A stretch of DNA of 64,000 nucleotides from Styela clava. Lineage: Eukaryota; Chordata; Ascidiacea; Stolidobranchia; Styelidae. Below are positions 1 to 15,600 of the stretch, one piece after another. The DNA lies in the NCBI RefSeq assembly GCF_964204865.1, contig NC_135259.1:8876974-8940973 (forward strand). Reading direction: 5' to 3'. The position numbers were made by a program, and so were the translations under genes. Positions within the stretch are counted from its first letter, which is position 1; every line of letters begins with the position of its first letter. The notes beneath the pieces are model-generated. The model ran no database searches. It was not told the origin of the DNA and was given only the letters and a program-made list of their open reading frames with translations.

Positions 1-30
1 TAGATTATATCATTTTATTGCTTTCTTTCA

Positions 31-106
31 GTCATAAAACCTCCTCCATGGACTTCATAAAAAGTTCTTCTGACAGAAACTTTGTTGGCAGACGGGCAAG
101 TAGAGT
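31..106 (+). other. possible internal exon of an upstream gene (weak)
   Basis: A pyrimidine-rich tract ending in CAG at position 30 is followed by 76 bases that stay open in one frame (peptide beginning HKTSSMDF). The stretch ends at a consensus donor AGA|GTGAGT at 106/107. It could be the last visible exon of a gene lying left of the window. No neighbouring exon can be seen, and a stretch this short can be open by chance. No product can be assigned. Confidence 0.25.
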
Positions 107-253
107 GAGTCAATTGGAAGGAATTGTTCTGTTATATTATTTATTATCTTCGATGTTGTATTGAATGCTAAATTTTCTCTCATTGAGATTCTATTTAAAC
201 GTTGACTCACATGTACATAGATACATTATTATCAGATGATCTGTCTCATTGTA

Positions 254-459
254 AAGGGTGTCCAAAAAGTTTCGCCCGAATATACGGTCTTTATAATCAA
301 ATGTTATTATTTTTTTCAATTTTAAATTTTTTTTATAGTCAACCTGTTTCTAATTGGATGTTATAGATGTTGAATGTTGTAGTCCCCATTTATCATACAA
401 CCAAATTTATTGCTGGTAATATTATGAAATCGAGCGAAACCTGTATTTTGGACACCCTG
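254..459. mobile_element. Tc1/mariner-like MITE, about 206 bp
   Basis: The left end reads GGGTGTCCAAAAAGTTTCGC and the right end reads inverted GGGTGTCCAAAATACAGGTT. This gives an imperfect terminal inverted repeat of about 25 bp sharing GGGTGTCCAAAA and TTTCGC. A TA dinucleotide flanks each side (252-253 and 460-461), as expected for mariner-type insertion. There is no coding capacity, so it is a non-autonomous copy. Confidence 0.55.
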
Positions 460-1051
460 TATATATGAAACTATGCGACTAGGTTATCGCAAATAGCGCC
501 TGACAATACAATTGGTTATGGTTATATTTATTTAACTAAACTCATTGATATAATTATTTGAAAGGTTCATTGTATCTAGCTTGGAAAGTTGACCATTTGA
601 GAATACATTCGTTATTGTAAAAAAGTCCAAGTTTTCTCCTCCGCGTCAACGGTTTACATAGTAATTATTCTCTTGTAGTGAAGTACCTGAATAAATTGAA
701 TTCGACACAAAAATGCGAAAATACAACTTTTTGCATTCTTAAGAAAAAGAAAACAATATTTTGCGTTGCTGTTGTTACCACATCTGAATTGCTTTTTCGG
801 TGACGTTCTTGGTTTGTAATTTTACATGTAACTTATGTAATGTCATATGAAACAAAACCAAGATGGATATCGAACTTTACTTGGCAAATCTCACCGTTTG
901 TGAAACACTCGAACAAAAACAACGAAAATGCATTGAATGAATTTCATGTTTTTCTGTTTCTATTTTGTATTGCGGGGCTCAGATACGGCCTTTTTGCCAC
1001 TAACTCAAATTATCACAGTTGCAGTTCTGTTTTAAAGCTAAGCTAGGCTAA

Positions 1052-1421
1052 GTGGACCCATGGATCGTATTGTTGTTATGTTGTTGTTGCTGTTCTTGTC
1101 CATATTAGAATTTTGATTATTATCGGACACGAAAAAAATCGCATTTTTCATTTACTAATGGACCTATTGCTTTGAAATGCAGTGGTTGAATATTCCATTT
1201 TTCTAGAAGGATATTACTATTATTTGTTCTTTAAATTTTTTGTTGTATTTAATCTAAAATGCGCTGTATAGTTTTCCATTATGGGAACACGTTTTTATGA
1301 CATCGTGATAACTGTCTCCACATTTTATGACGGCTGGTCCGGGGGTCTACTGTGACAGATTGCATACCCGTACTGCGGTTTTGTGGATTTCGTGTCCATA
1401 TATTTGAGCATCGCTTTCTTG
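1052..1421 (+). repeat. unclassified interspersed repeat, copy R1
   Basis: This is a diverged member of a repeat family seen at least seven times here. Shared words are TGGATCGT followed by a TTGTTGTTATGTTGTTG stretch near the left end, GGACCAATTGCTTTGAAAT in the middle, and CCATATATTTGAGCATCGCT then CTTG at the right end. It has no coding potential. This copy lies outside the tandem block, so the family is dispersed and does not merely ride on the segmental duplication. Confidence 0.6.
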
Positions 1422-4400
1422 TTTTAGTATCAAACCTAATGCTCTGAGAGATCCGTGTCCACTTCTAACGGGTCAACATACTCCAACGTCAAATTAATCA
1501 GGTTGATTTTGATGCAACTTTCACATCAGCACACGTTTCCCCCAACTTTTCGATTTTAAAATATGTGCTAGAATTTTATTATAATTATCGATTATTCTAA
1601 GAAACTCCGGGGATTCCCATGGTATGCGATCACTATGATTGACACCTCTTTGACAGTTGTGTATAAACAAACGACGTTATATGGCATATAAACAATAATT
1701 GTGTATATAATTTGTTTATAACAAGCGAGGGATAAACGCTATCTTTTGTTTAGAATCGACGTTATCGACGTAGACTGCATGAATGAATTCCAGAAGCTGG
1801 TCACAATACAAACCAAATGAGATTTCAACACGGTCGAAACCAGCACACAATTCTTTAGATCATCTCATATAATGTATAAGCTTATTTAATGCACTGATGG
1901 TCGGGATTTCGCATTGTTTATACTATTCATGCACGAATAAGATTATTCATCCTATGGCGTTATATAGTAAACATCGTATTTTCGTATAGAATATAGATAT
2001 TTGGTAAAATATCTAATTGGTATTCGAAGCATATTGTTGATAAGCTGATCACAGAATAGGCTCGTAGTCATGGTAAATATATTTGATCTGAAATAAGATA
2101 CTCTAATCCCATATAAGTGTTTCAGTACAGATAACGGTACCGATACAGTACTACCAAATTGCCTCACAGAACACAGCATATTATGATTTATGCAACGAGT
2201 CTCTTAATATTGTAATATTTATGGGAGGCGTTTACGAAACAAATTATATGATGATATTATATCTTGCTCAAGTGATTATTTTCTTCCAAGAATCTGCATT
2301 GCTAAAACAAATACAATTTTATCAATTTTATTTCTGTCAAATATATGACCTTTTCTCCGGTATATTATTTTCCGTAGGAGAATCGGGAGCTGTAAATAGG
2401 AATTTAATGTGAGTTTTACAAAACATAATCTATATATGATACAATTCTTCAGTTATTAACTATGTTTTTGAGGTAAAAAACTTGCATTTTTTTGTGATTT
2501 CAACAGCATTCTTAAAAGAGGCTCAGTCGAAGAATAATTTTATATATGCTGTTTTATAATGCTGTTAATTTTTCATTTAATATGGTTCATAGAAATAAGT
2601 TCTTTTTTTATTTTTGTTTCTTTTCCCCACTGGCGATGAATAAAAAAGAAAAGACCTAGTTTAGATGAATTTGTGAGTTGAAGATTTCTCTTACCAGAAA
2701 AGCACTTTTAGCACTAACAATTTTTTTTATAGATGTAGTCGTTATATTAAATGTCTTATCCTGAAGTTTGGGTATCGATTGTCATAAATAAACTACATGA
2801 GAACTTCAAAAATATTCAACCTTAAAGAAAGAAATAGGTTTGACGATCTTAATTCAAGCTGTATAATTACGGATTCCTAGAGAAGCAAATGCTTCCGCTG
2901 AAAAGAATAAATATCAGTTGAGACATAATTAAAATTAGAGTAAAACTTAAAATTGTCGTTTTTCTTTCCAATTATTGACGGCCTTTATAGTCTACTTGTC
3001 AAGAAGTATTTCTCTCAAATGAAGAAGGAACATTGCTCTTGGGAGGCATGCTGTGAACGGTTGTGAAGCAATAATTAGAGCTTTCGGGAAATATAACATT
3101 CTGGAGCTTAGAAAGTAGAGCCCATATCAATATTTGCTAGTGAGTTTGATGAGATATATGTCAAGCTAAGAGATATTGATAAATTGCATTTCATTATTGG
3201 CATCACACTCACTAAAAAACTCGAGCAATCGTGGTATTTATCATTGTGAACAAAGAGAGGGCAATTTTTACCCGTCTGAGGCAACATGACGTGGGCTTTA
3301 TTTGATCAGTTATTTGAAAAAAGATGTCGCTTTTTGAAAGTTCTGATCAGACCATAAAATCATTTACTTTGTGTAAAGTCAGATTAAAATAGCCGGCATT
3401 CTTTTCATTTTATGTTAAGTATAAACAGATTACAATGAAGATAAATTTAAGCAAAGGTAACGGACCAAGTGGACTGAGAGAGAATGTAATAATCATGTCG
3501 TTTGAAAAAATCGTCGTGTAAGTACTTCTTCTGATCTGCATTTAGAAACAATCTTTCTCTAAATTATCTATAAGTCGGAGCTTGAGAGGCTCTGCTCGCT
3601 TTGCCTCGTGGCGTTGAACTACGTTTTCACTCGCCGTGTAGGACATTTGATGTTTGTCTATCTGTCGTCTTTGTAAACCCATAATCGGATTGTGATAAGT
3701 CCATTTATGTTAGACTATCGAATATAAAAGGAATGGTTTAACGAACTCCGTTTCATATGTTGTTAGCACATGCATCATTTGAGACTCATGTTCGTGATCT
3801 AGTGGTCTAATCTAGTGTATATGGAAACTCGACATCGATAAAAAGTATGACAGCAGGTAAATATTGAATACTACTACTAGTTGGGCACGTGCGCATGGCT
3901 TGCTTGAAGTTTATTGCCACATTGTAACTTGTGGCTGATAAAATTGGCAACCATGTTTTAATATCCCAATTCGGTATTCAAGTACTTCCTACCCGTCAAA
4001 TAAGTTCGGGTCAAAATTGAGGTTGCAAATTTTGAATTGGTAGGCTGGATGATTAATAAAAATAATTAGATAATTTTTGTAAGTAATGGAAAGAGTATGT
4101 TCAAGTTGAGGAAAAGTATGTTCATAAAGAGGGACGTATAAGAGATAGAGGCGATGTTCTGGCGTCTGTTTGTTGACGGCGGGGATGTTAGTGTATTTAA
4201 AAAAGATCCAACCAAGGATCGTCATACATTACTAACATGACTGTCGTCTTCTGGTTGACGTACGGAGTAGCAACAACCTCGACCATTAGTTCAAGATGCA
4301 TAAATGTATGCCAGGAAAATCTAGATAGCAGAGTTGAGAACAAATTCATTCAACATCATACTCTCATGTAATGTTTGAGGAGAAAAAAAGGGACAAATGG

Positions 4401-6623
4401 TAGATTTCAAATGAGTTATTTGTAAATATTGCAGTTAAAGCTGTTGATTGCTTAGCTCCAGTTAGTTCTAACGTGTTTCAGATTAGACATAAACGTAACC
4501 CGGTGTACATTGATTGTTTTGGTATGCAAACATTTGCTCATTTTCGTTGCTCATTTGCTCATTGCGAAAAAGGATGTGGCGTTCAAGTGCAACTACAAAC
4601 GACATCCCTGTCTTCGCCCGATCCTCTGACTGAAAGCCATAATTATTGTAATTGCTCATTATTCTCACGTAATTATGCTGAAGATTCGCGTAGGTTTGTA
4701 TGAAATACACTTGAAAGAACGCTAGCGGCTATGAAACGGATTTTTGTTCAAGCATGTATAACGTTTAAAAGATTCCTTGTTGTTCCATTATCAAATATAT
4801 GTCCGAATATAACAAGTTTATAAGTTTTTTTCGTAGCCAGGTCGTGACAGCAATTTAAAAAACGCTCGAGAGATTTGCCATACCACACTTTCATATCGTG
4901 AAATATCGATTTGAAATCAACAACTATATATTATACTAAATTAGGAAAATGTATTTGAACATGAGTCGGTCATTCAGATCGTTTTGTTAAATTGTTGTCC
5001 GTAATGGAGCTGTTATTGGTTTTGCTGTTCTGCTGGGGCATATTATAATCCCATTTAATATTAATGTTCATTCAATATTAACGATCGAACAGGTCGTTAG
5101 AAGTCTATTACCTTTATTTATACTCCTGGACCAAACATTTAACTCCCACGTTTTTTTATATTATTTCACAGGCACACCTTTATATGGCATACGGCACACA
5201 CCTCCACGTGACATTTGACACAATTCTTATAATATTTGACTATGATTGTGCTGATATTAGCGTTGTTGTTTAGCCTTCGTGTCTTCAAATTTGAATATTG
5301 GTGTTTTGTTACATGAACACAGTCTCAATGAAATTACGTATTTGTCTCGTAGAATATTGAGTAAGTCTTGCTCTAATCATTCCAAACTAAGAAGGTAATA
5401 CTCCAATGGAAATGAGAGAAGAAAGCATGAAGTTTTTAATTCTATTTCCGTTTGTATTTAAATATATTTTACCAGGAATTTCTTATCTTCCGTGGTAAAT
5501 AGTGAAATTATATCAACCGCAATTTATTTTTATTTAACAAATGTCTTTTTTGATAAGTGGTAAATAAAATTGTTTTCAAGTGAGTTTCGAACATTTCCAC
5601 TTCCAGTGCTAATAATATTAGTACGTATTCAATGGTTTCTCGACGTTATCAAGTGTAGAACTTATCACAAACCTTAATGCTTGCCATTTATCATCCTATT
5701 CCTAGGACTACATGTGGAAATTTTGAAGACACAACATCCCTCTCTCGTATTATCTAAATTGTAGCCATTTTCCGCACATTTGGTTTCTTTCACACGTTTC
5801 ACTTCATTGAAAGCGTCTTTTGCAGGAGCCGAAACAAGACCATTTTGTGTTCAGTCCGTTGATTAAAAATCCATCGACCTATTGGAAGTTATGTTCAGGT
5901 ATAAACCCAGCAGAAGGTTGGGAGGAAATTTACAAACCCAATTCTCATTTTTATATTTCAAAGACATGATATCACATGCTATTTCTATTACTCATTCGAA
6001 TTGCATTTAACAATTACATTCCTACGATAACTAACCCGATGAGAATTTTCTGGTCAATATATAAATGCAATATGTACAAATTTATTATGCTGATTTACGT
6101 GATATAAAAAGTATATAAAAAAGTCAAAAAGTATAATAAAACAGAGGACATGATACCACAGTCTTCTTTTAATCGGTTGTTGTTTCACGATTGCATAAAC
6201 CAGGCATAAATGACTCAAAACACATCCACTGAATGTGACTTTCAGCATGTTTGCATGAGTTAGAAGTACTCTATCATGAGTTGGGCGATACTTTGATTAT
6301 AATTACAATATTTAGAGAGAATTGTATTGTATTATTAATTGTATTGTATTATTAATTGCGAATTAAATATGGCCTATTTCGATATAATGAGGACAGTTTA
6401 GTACAATCCTTTCTTATAAGACTCCATAAGAGATTGATTTTGCGAATCCATCCCAGAACCTGACGCACATTTAAACGAGAAATAACAGTAGTACAAAAAT
6501 ATACAGTTGATATAAAAGTTGATAACAAATTTCAAGTAAAACATAAAATTGACTAGATGAGGATGTTGACCATTATCTCAACAATTCACTTTCCATTTGC
6601 AAAACGTCATTTGATTTCTGAAA

Positions 6624-9600
6624 TCACGGAAGCTCTATTTCCCCGTTCCTATCGGTACACCAGTAGTATATTGCCACACCTTTTCTGGCATGCATTATTC
6701 TTGATGTAGTATCTGAAGAGCCTGCGTAACAGCGACCAAGCGCAGTTTTCTTGGCGATGAGAGGATCATCTACAAAAAGTAATAAAATATATAAAGAAAT
6801 GATCTTGATGGAATTAAACCAACCAGTAGTGGAAAATTTCATTTAACGCTCAACACCCGTATTTTAACAAAGGGGAATAACTTTAGACATAAAGAGCCGT
6901 CATAGCCCAGGGCTACTCCACTGGCAGACCGCGGACCGAAAACGAAAACGGACCTTTCGGGCATTTAATTCGGACTGCATCTGATCCTCTATTTTGGAGC
7001 ATTACTCCAATTAACTTTCTTTGGCTGTATGACGATTTTCCTTTAATGACCTTGATTATAGTTTTATAAGTTATTTTATCATTTATACATATTTGCAAAA
7101 TACAATACATAAAGAACTGTGATGTGGCGTCATAATGGATAATGTGAGTAACGCTGTTGTGATTAGTCAATAATCAACAGCCAATGAAATACAACGCTCG
7201 TTTAGGATGTGCATTTTTTGCACGTTTTCCACACAATTCACGTTTTTTACACAATTCACTGATCTAGCCAATAAAAGTAAGATTGGGTACAACTTCAATA
7301 TAGTACAGAAATGGATTTTCAGATATGATTGCGCTGTGTAGCTAATAAAATCTTACTTTCTTTTTATGAATTTTGTAACACTTGATCGGTACCTACCATC
7401 AGTGACTGTATAAATTCCATAATTGTGTCCGAGTGGATCTGGTGGAGCATACATACGAAATTCAGATGCTGATTCGCCCTCAACTGCCGGTGGATGTTCT
7501 GTCAGATATTGCGATAATTGTCCGTTCATACGATGAAGTTGACATTCACCTTGTGGTATAACACTCACTAAAGTGCGATCTGGTTCTTCCATATCGTATA
7601 GCTTTCCACTAAAACACAATAAATCGAATCAGAAAAGTTTTTTGTTATCTTAGAAATCTTCACACAAATTGGTAATACTTTTCTACATCCGACAATTCTT
7701 GTCGACAATTAATATTGCACTGAATATGTGTCCAAAAATTGTCCGTGCGTGAGACCATGGTTTGAAAATAGTTTACTTCTATGTACAGTTACTTCGAACA
7801 TATATATATAACTTAAACTTGCTGTAGTTCACTTCAAGTTAAACGGGTTGTGCAAGTCATATGTTTAAAATCAAATACACCAAATGTATTTTGAAAAATA
7901 CACACCTGCACTTAAACTCAATGCATGCAGCTGAATCCCCGATAAATGGTCCCTCTAGACGCTGGGCCAGCACAGATCTATCGTCTCTTATTCCATATAA
8001 TTTTCCTCTCGTTTCTGGATGAGTTCCTCCCATACTTTTTGCTCTGATCACAGTTGATAAACCAGATACGTGAACCTATGGAAATATATGTAGTAAAAAC
8101 AGTTTAAATAAATGGAATTTGGATGTATTTTTAAACCTTTTGTTCTAAATTTTAAAGGGTGTATGTGTATACAAAATTGATGAATACTAGTGAAGGCTTC
8201 GGATTGAGCCAGTAGATTATATTGGATTATCGCTATTACAAACCAAATCTGTTCCAGCCCAAAATCTATTAAAAAAATCCGGTTTACTCAGAATAGGAAA
8301 GACTTGTCTAAAATTGTGAGGTGTGTACAGACCTTTATATAACAAGCTCTATATTCCAATGGTTTTGGCCACCAGTTCAAATAATGCGGAGTCCACGTAA
8401 TACAGTTGTGTTCGTCCATATATACTGTGTTGTATTCATATAGAAAATCTTCAGTTCTATATAAAGAAACCTTATAAAAGTTAGTGAGTCATACTGGCGT
8501 AAAAACAAGTGATCTAATGCTTTTTTTGTCCATGTGTTGAGAATCTTCCCAAGTCAAGTGTTTAGAATGACAAGAATGTATCCAAAATACATGTGTTTAG
8601 ATCCTATATATTTTTAGACAATTACGTAGGTTGTTGAAAAGTGATTGTTTTCCTTTACTGTAGTTTTTACGTTCTGCATTAGTACCAATTGTTTCAAAGT
8701 ATGCTTGTTGCAATTGACGAAAAAATGTGCAAAGTGCTCTGCTCTTGCTACTATATATTATTCTCATAATTTTTATGTTTTAAAATTAATGCAATCAAAG
8801 TCGTGAATATTTTATAAAAAGTTTACTCTTTACAATGTTTTTGATTTTACCACGGGGATGTAAAAGCAAGATAACAAATGTTAAAAAATTGAATTATATC
8901 AAAAGTTAGCCGTGGCTCGATTGTAGTTTTCATGGCTTCATTTCTAGCCTACAATATTCTATAGATATTGAAACTGGAACAGTAGGCTATGTCTTAACAT
9001 GTCGTTATAACCACACAATCACAAATACGGACCATACTGAACTATTCGAATCAAACAACCGAGTTTTGGTAAGATATTGTCAAGCATACATTTAGTGGTA
9101 AATCATAATTATTCAAACGCCAAATTGATTTAATCCAACCAACATTTACGACTTTAAACCACCAATTTATTTTCGGTGAGAATTAGCACTTGCTAAATGT
9201 ACCTGTAAAATCGGAAGTGGTTGTCTGTTACCGGTGCCCGGACACATTCGGCGTAATTCTCTTCGGGATATATTGGACCAGTATAGTTGACTTCAGGCCG
9301 AGGTTTTGGAAGATTTATTTGAAAAGACGTCTTTTTACCCGTTGCTAGGCTGTGGTCGCTGCGCCTGAAAAAAAAAATGACGTGAGTCATTTAGATAGAA
9401 AAATTGTCTATTCGTGGTCACTGGTCATCCACTTTTTATTTTCGGACTTTTATTTTTACAAAAATGAGACATACCGAATAAAAGTTCAATACAAAAATAC
9501 AACGTGATAAAGTATTCCTAATTAGACATTGTATTTGATACTACAGTTCCTTGAGTCCGGTATACCATGGATATATATTTGAAAATATTGACAAAATAGT

Positions 9601-12600
9601 GCGCCGTCACAACGGATTTTGTCTACGTTTTAGTTTTATCCAACTTGAGACATCCAGTCATCCATACAAAATTTTTGAAGACTAATAATTTAGTTCCGGC
9701 ATATACGTTTTAATTTCCTTTATTCACTTTCATATAAACGAACAAGGTTAAAAGTCGGCGCTAAACGCGAACAAACCAACAATTAATTTTAATTGTACCG
9801 GTATAAGTTAGTTCAAGTATATCCTTGTTTCGATTGTTCAAAAGTAAATGGTGCAATTATAAACCACGGGCGACGAGCACTTCCCTACTGGCGCCAAATG
9901 GCATGTAAGATTTAAGTAGAATGACTTCTTTGCTTCCTTACAACTTGGACAATATATCACAAAATACTAAAAAAGCTCTCCCTCAAGAATATATTGCGCT
10001 AAACGTGTCATTAAGATTTCGATAGAGGACACATTTTATTCCCTTTTTAACTTTTTTTCAAAGATCAATCACTGACATTCTGTGCTCTGATAAAGCATTC
10101 AAAAGTTAGGGAAAATACTTTATTCTTGCAATGGTATAGAGATACATGACGACAGAAATAAAATTTCTCAATTTATATTTATTACCTGTAATCTAGAGCT
10201 CTCAATATATCACCTTGAACGCCAACAACTTTTGGATTGACAGGATGGCCGGATGGCGCAGCGTAAAGTTCTTCACTCGAGTCTAGAGTGGCTGTTAAAC
10301 AATTGCAATTCAGTAAAAATCATTAAAATAACTTGGACACAAAAAAAATTAATATATATCCAACACAGTGTCATTGTTGAAATAGTGCAAATTAAAGAAC
10401 GTTCTTTCGGAGTACCCACATTGAACAGTAAAACATTTGTTTGATTATGGGAGAAACTATAATTAAAAATGTACATTAAAATATTTTGTCTTGCCAAGAG
10501 GCTTTTTCGTCGCAAATGAAAAGGGTATATGGCGATATGGCACACGATCACCATCAAGTGACTGTTTTGCTAGCCAGAATTTTAGAGACACCTTGTGGAC
10601 AAGTTACTCACCTGTTACTATGGCTTTATACACGTCAGGTTTATCTTCATGACAAAATACTCGAACACAAGCACCATATTTTGAAGTTAATGTCGAGTCA
10701 AATCTTCCCCATGCTGAAGGATTTCCTCTAAATCCCCCTTTTGGTTCCATATTTATCGCAACAATGTCAACACCTTCGACTTGTTCATTTGGATCGAAGT
10801 CCGGTGATCTATAGGCTCTCACTGTTTTGAACAAAATATGTGGATGGCAGTATTAGGCCAATTATAATACCATATTTGAATAAAAATCTGTCAAGAAACT
10901 GGTTCAGAAAATGTTTAACAGTTGATGATATATCGATTTGTGTTAATAATCCAAAAATAATTTTTCTTCAATGCATTACATTAACAATACCTGTTATTAC
11001 ATTCATTGAACAATTTCAACTATCTTTATAAATTATGCAACTTACGCGATACCACCTGGGCTTCATTTGCTTCATACTTTTTAGATAAAAAGAATGTTAC
11101 CTTTTAACCAACATCTATTTTCAACTGGAACGTCAAGATTGTATAGCCTTCTTTCGCGAACTTCTAAATTTCCAACAAAAAATGTCGTCGGTGCTTCGCG
11201 CTTCTTTCTTTTGGGACCCGGTTGAACTTGTTCGTCTTCAATCTCCATCTCCTACAATATTGTCATCGAAAACATTATAATAATAATGTAGTTATAAATC
11301 ATTATATGAATGTATGATGAAATACAAATACCCTACTCCCTGGATATTCATTACCTACGTTGAATATATGTCAAATTCTGAATAAGGGGGATAAATAAAT
11401 GAAGTTGGATGAAAAATGACCAGACAGAAGTAGTTGCTTTGAACTATGCAGGGTTTTGTTTTTTCATCTGACTATATGGTTCATTCAGATTCCATTTTAA
11501 AGACCAGACAATAACAAATATTTACATAATGCTGAATCACCTTAAAGTTTTCCTCTTCTTCCCACATACCGTTCTCAGGATTGAGTGACCATAATTTCAG
11601 TTTTCTTGCATGGGATGTCGATACCATCTGATTTTGATCCAACACGATTTTTGCCTACAGTTGTATAAATATATATGAAATGATTAGCAATAAATAGCCT
11701 ATTCCTGGTTTTCAGAATAAATGTTTGTCATTTAATGATAAATAATAACCTGCTATCAAGAATGGAACGCAAGATCCACCCGAATCCATTAAATGAAGAC
11801 TTTTCGTTTTGATAAAAATACATATGGATATCGAATTGACATTTCTTAATAGTAAATTTGTTTTTAAGTCTCCGACATTAAAGTAGGTTCGTATTTAAAC
11901 AAAAACTGACGATTGAATGATGAAGTTACTAATTATGCTTATTAAGTCCTACTTTAATACATTAGGGTAGGAAACTTTGATGGGTGCTCCCGAACTATGT
12001 GAACTAAGGTGGCGGACGCCGCAACGTAGTATGTGTACCAGGTTAGGGTTGGGCCATAATTTTATGCCAATTTTCCTCATTTTGGTTTTATTACGAGTTC
12101 AGGGACTAGCAAAGTGACTTCCGTAGTAATTGCACCTGGAATTATGGCCTAATCCTAACATGGTGCACATACTATGTGCCGGTGTCCGCCATCTTGGTCC
12201 ACATACTTCGAGAGTACCTTTTGATGGGCTGTGAGATTACAGTGTTTGAGACTAAGAATCTATGTACAATCAAAATATCATAGCATGTGCAAGTTAAAAT
12301 AAATTGGAATAACCTATATAAATAATAACACAAAATGTTGAATTGTAATCTACCCCAATAAAAATCTTACATTTGCAACATTCAATTCATTGAGATCATC
12401 ATCACGAAAATCCATCTCAAACATTCCATAAGTTTGTAAAGGAAGTGATTCTCCGTTATCATCAATAAAAGCTAAATCTGTTGGAGATTCTTGATACGAA
12501 GATTCGTTCCGTGGATCGATAAACGTTACACTTGCCCTGACCTAACAGATAGATGCCACACATAATATTCAAGGAGTGTAGAAACTATTCAGGAACAGTT

Positions 12601-15600
12601 AGAAAACAAAACATTAGAAAGAAAAACGTAAATTACACACTAATGCAAACTTAGACGCTTTCCGAATATTGTAGTATGACCGTATTAGACTTAGTCATCT
12701 AACAAACAAAGCAAATTAAAAAATAATTTTGATATAGATTATAGAATTTCTAATGGTATAATTATATTGACATGACAGCATAGACAATCATATCTATTTT
12801 TTTAAAATAATTTCCCACTAACCTTTCCTGTATATGGCTTCCCGTCTTTTCTGACAAAGCCGTTTGGAGCTGTGACGATTTGAGCGACCGAGTTCTGACC
12901 TCTAACCCCGTTCAGTGAGGTCACCGAGCTCTCTTGAGAACCAAAACTTTTCTCTGGAGATTTTTGAGGCATTTTAATATCGTGAAACGTGACGCCACCA
13001 TCTTCTTTGAACGATACAACCTGTATATACATGGGTACATTATTCAATTAAAATTTATTTAAATTATCACATTCACACACATAATTCTAATTTTTAAACT
13101 TAATTAAATAAATATAGACATAAAAATAAATAAAATAAATGTACATTGATTAACCAGATCCTCACCTTTGTCGTTGTCATAAGCTTTCCAAATCTGTCTA
13201 TAAATGTCAAAACGAGTCGTTTACTTCCATGTGGCACATCCACTGTAAAGCCTCCGTCATAAGACGTTCTACCGATCCTTTTCCCTGACCGTTCAACGTA
13301 ACCATATCTTAGTGGATCGGTAATTGGATCATTTCCGTAAGCTCTATAAAGAAATTTTTATATTTAAAAATGTGAAAGGAACGAACATCAGTTACAAACA
13401 TCACATTTCGACACTTCTATAATGCTTTATTCATCAAAATAATTATCATGTTATCGTATTTTTTATCAAATTTTATTGAAATTGTTGAGAATATGCTCAT
13501 ATATTACCTTCCTCTGACTTTTATAACCGGTTTGACACATTCCTGACATCCGCACTTGGTTGTTTTGTAAATTGGTAGGACGAAATCTGATTCAGCGTAA
13601 TAAATCAAAAATGAAAACATATGTTTATTACTTGTTTTGAGTTACATTTTAAACTGAGTATTCACGTGGGATTCTCGTGGAGTGAAGTAGAAAAATAGAA
13701 TATATAAACAACGTAATGATGCATCATAATTTATTTCTATATTAGTAAAATCGTTTATTAAAGTTACTCCTCCATATTTATTGGCCTAAGTTTTCTAGGA
13801 TCATAACAAACCTCTACAATTTAAATTGATTTCTTTGCGTTCAGACGGACCACAACAGCTAATATCTGCCACAGTTTCACCGCATCCTTCTGAAATATCA
13901 GCATATTTAGCTGGACACTTGACTGACGAACACATTCCAACATCGATATATGTTTTGTTGTTTCTGTGTACGACACTTGAAGACGCCATAGAGCAATCAT
14001 CGGGCAATCGAATGAGTTTGACACCAGGCTTCTTGTTGCAAGCATTCTCTTCCGATTCTGAAATGAAACAAAATGATAAAAAAAATTTCAAAAGGGATAT
14101 TCAAATTTAAATTTTGTTTCATATCAAACATGCGCTATAATTTGTAATTGTTCAAAAAAAAAAAAAACGTTATTGATTCTTACCAAACACACTCAACACG
14201 GCCGTTTGTGACATGCCCGTTGTCTTTGCAAACGATATCTTGGAGCTGACTTTACACCAATATTCACCAGCGTCATCCAATCGTAATGTACGGATTTCTA
14301 GAGTTCCAGGATCACGTGAGTACAGGTTCGCGTCGACCACGTTCCCATTGTGATACCTATATTTTATTCAGAAATATTCGTTTATTCACATATTTTTTGA
14401 ACTAAGATACTTGAACTTGAAAAAATTGAAAATAGCCTAATTCATATGTATGCAATGCTTGGCCCAATTTTTGGAGTACACTATGTTCTACGAATCTACA
14501 TTTATTGTTCTTACTCTTCTATAATTAATAAGGAGCTAATTGGAATAATCCTTTGTGAAAGATTGATTGTTGTGAGAATTTCATTTGCAATTAATGTTAC
14601 CATGTAAACAAATGATCTTTTGTTGATCCTCTGGCTTTACAGCAAAATTTCACACTTTGTCCAATCATTCTTGATTTGCTTTCAGGGTGATAATATATGG
14701 TCGGTTTGACTGAGAATAAAAATTAAAAAAAAAAATTGATTAAAAGCAATACAGATAGGTATCTTAGTGGGATTAATTGCTCATCATTGTATATCAATTA
14801 AATTTACTAATATAACCTAAAATGATGGTGTGGTACTAGAAATTGAACGCCTCATGCTTTTATTATTGCTTTGATATAATTTGATAAAATGTATAAAACA
14901 CAGATATTTGTATACTAGACATGATTAAAAAATAATAATAATAATAATTGTTGAGCAGTACATCAGCATGCAGTTCGGTATTTATTAAGATGAGTTACGA
15001 AATAAGTTATTCGGAAATGTCACAAGAAGAGCCATCGCTTCGGCTGCCAATTGTTTAGCATGATAATACTCTTAGCCAGATATAATGTTGTCTGTAGATA
15101 ATGTTGTAACCATATTAAACTCTTTACCTAATTCCAGGAGTTTTACAGTTGCGAATGCTCTACCGGTTTCGTTGACCTTGAGACGAATTCTTGTTGTGAC
15201 ATATTTATTTTTTCGTGCCAGTAGATGAGCGTACTCGGAATCAGCGCATATTCCTTCCACACTGAAAAATCCTTCCTCATTTGTGTGTGTGATTGTAATA
15301 CATTTTTGTACTTTGATTGATCCTGAAAAGCATTAAAATTATATTGGAGATTACTCAATTAATAATTTTAATTAATTAATATTATTAATTGAACAAAATT
15401 AAATTGAGTCGATCACGTTTCAATTATATTGAACACCGTCTGACATTTGATGAGGGATTGTAATTATAGCTTATGAAAATATGTAAGGCCAAAAATATTG
15501 TACACATTTGATCAAGATGTTATCGGCAACCCTGATAACCAACTTACCCAGACATATTTCGACTCCCTCCAGTGGTATATTCAAGGAATCTGTAACAGTG

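Larger units (their letters stand above)
107..6620. other. intergenic region, no gene recognised
   Basis: No convincing coding exon is seen on either strand. The longest open frames (around 840-1046, 1952-2179, 4473-4710) lack domain similarity, splice-consistent partners or plausible codon use. The region holds a short mariner-like element (254-459), one copy of the unclassified repeat described elsewhere (1052-1421), and a duplicated 17-bp AT-rich word near 6322-6358. It lies 3' of the CILP-like gene, whose stop codon is at 6624. Confidence 0.6.

Noticed and set aside
4473-4710. Overlapping 75-76 codon frames on both strands.
   Set aside because: No domain, no splice-consistent partner; the plus frame contains repeated CATTTGCTCATT words, so low-complexity DNA is the simpler explanation.
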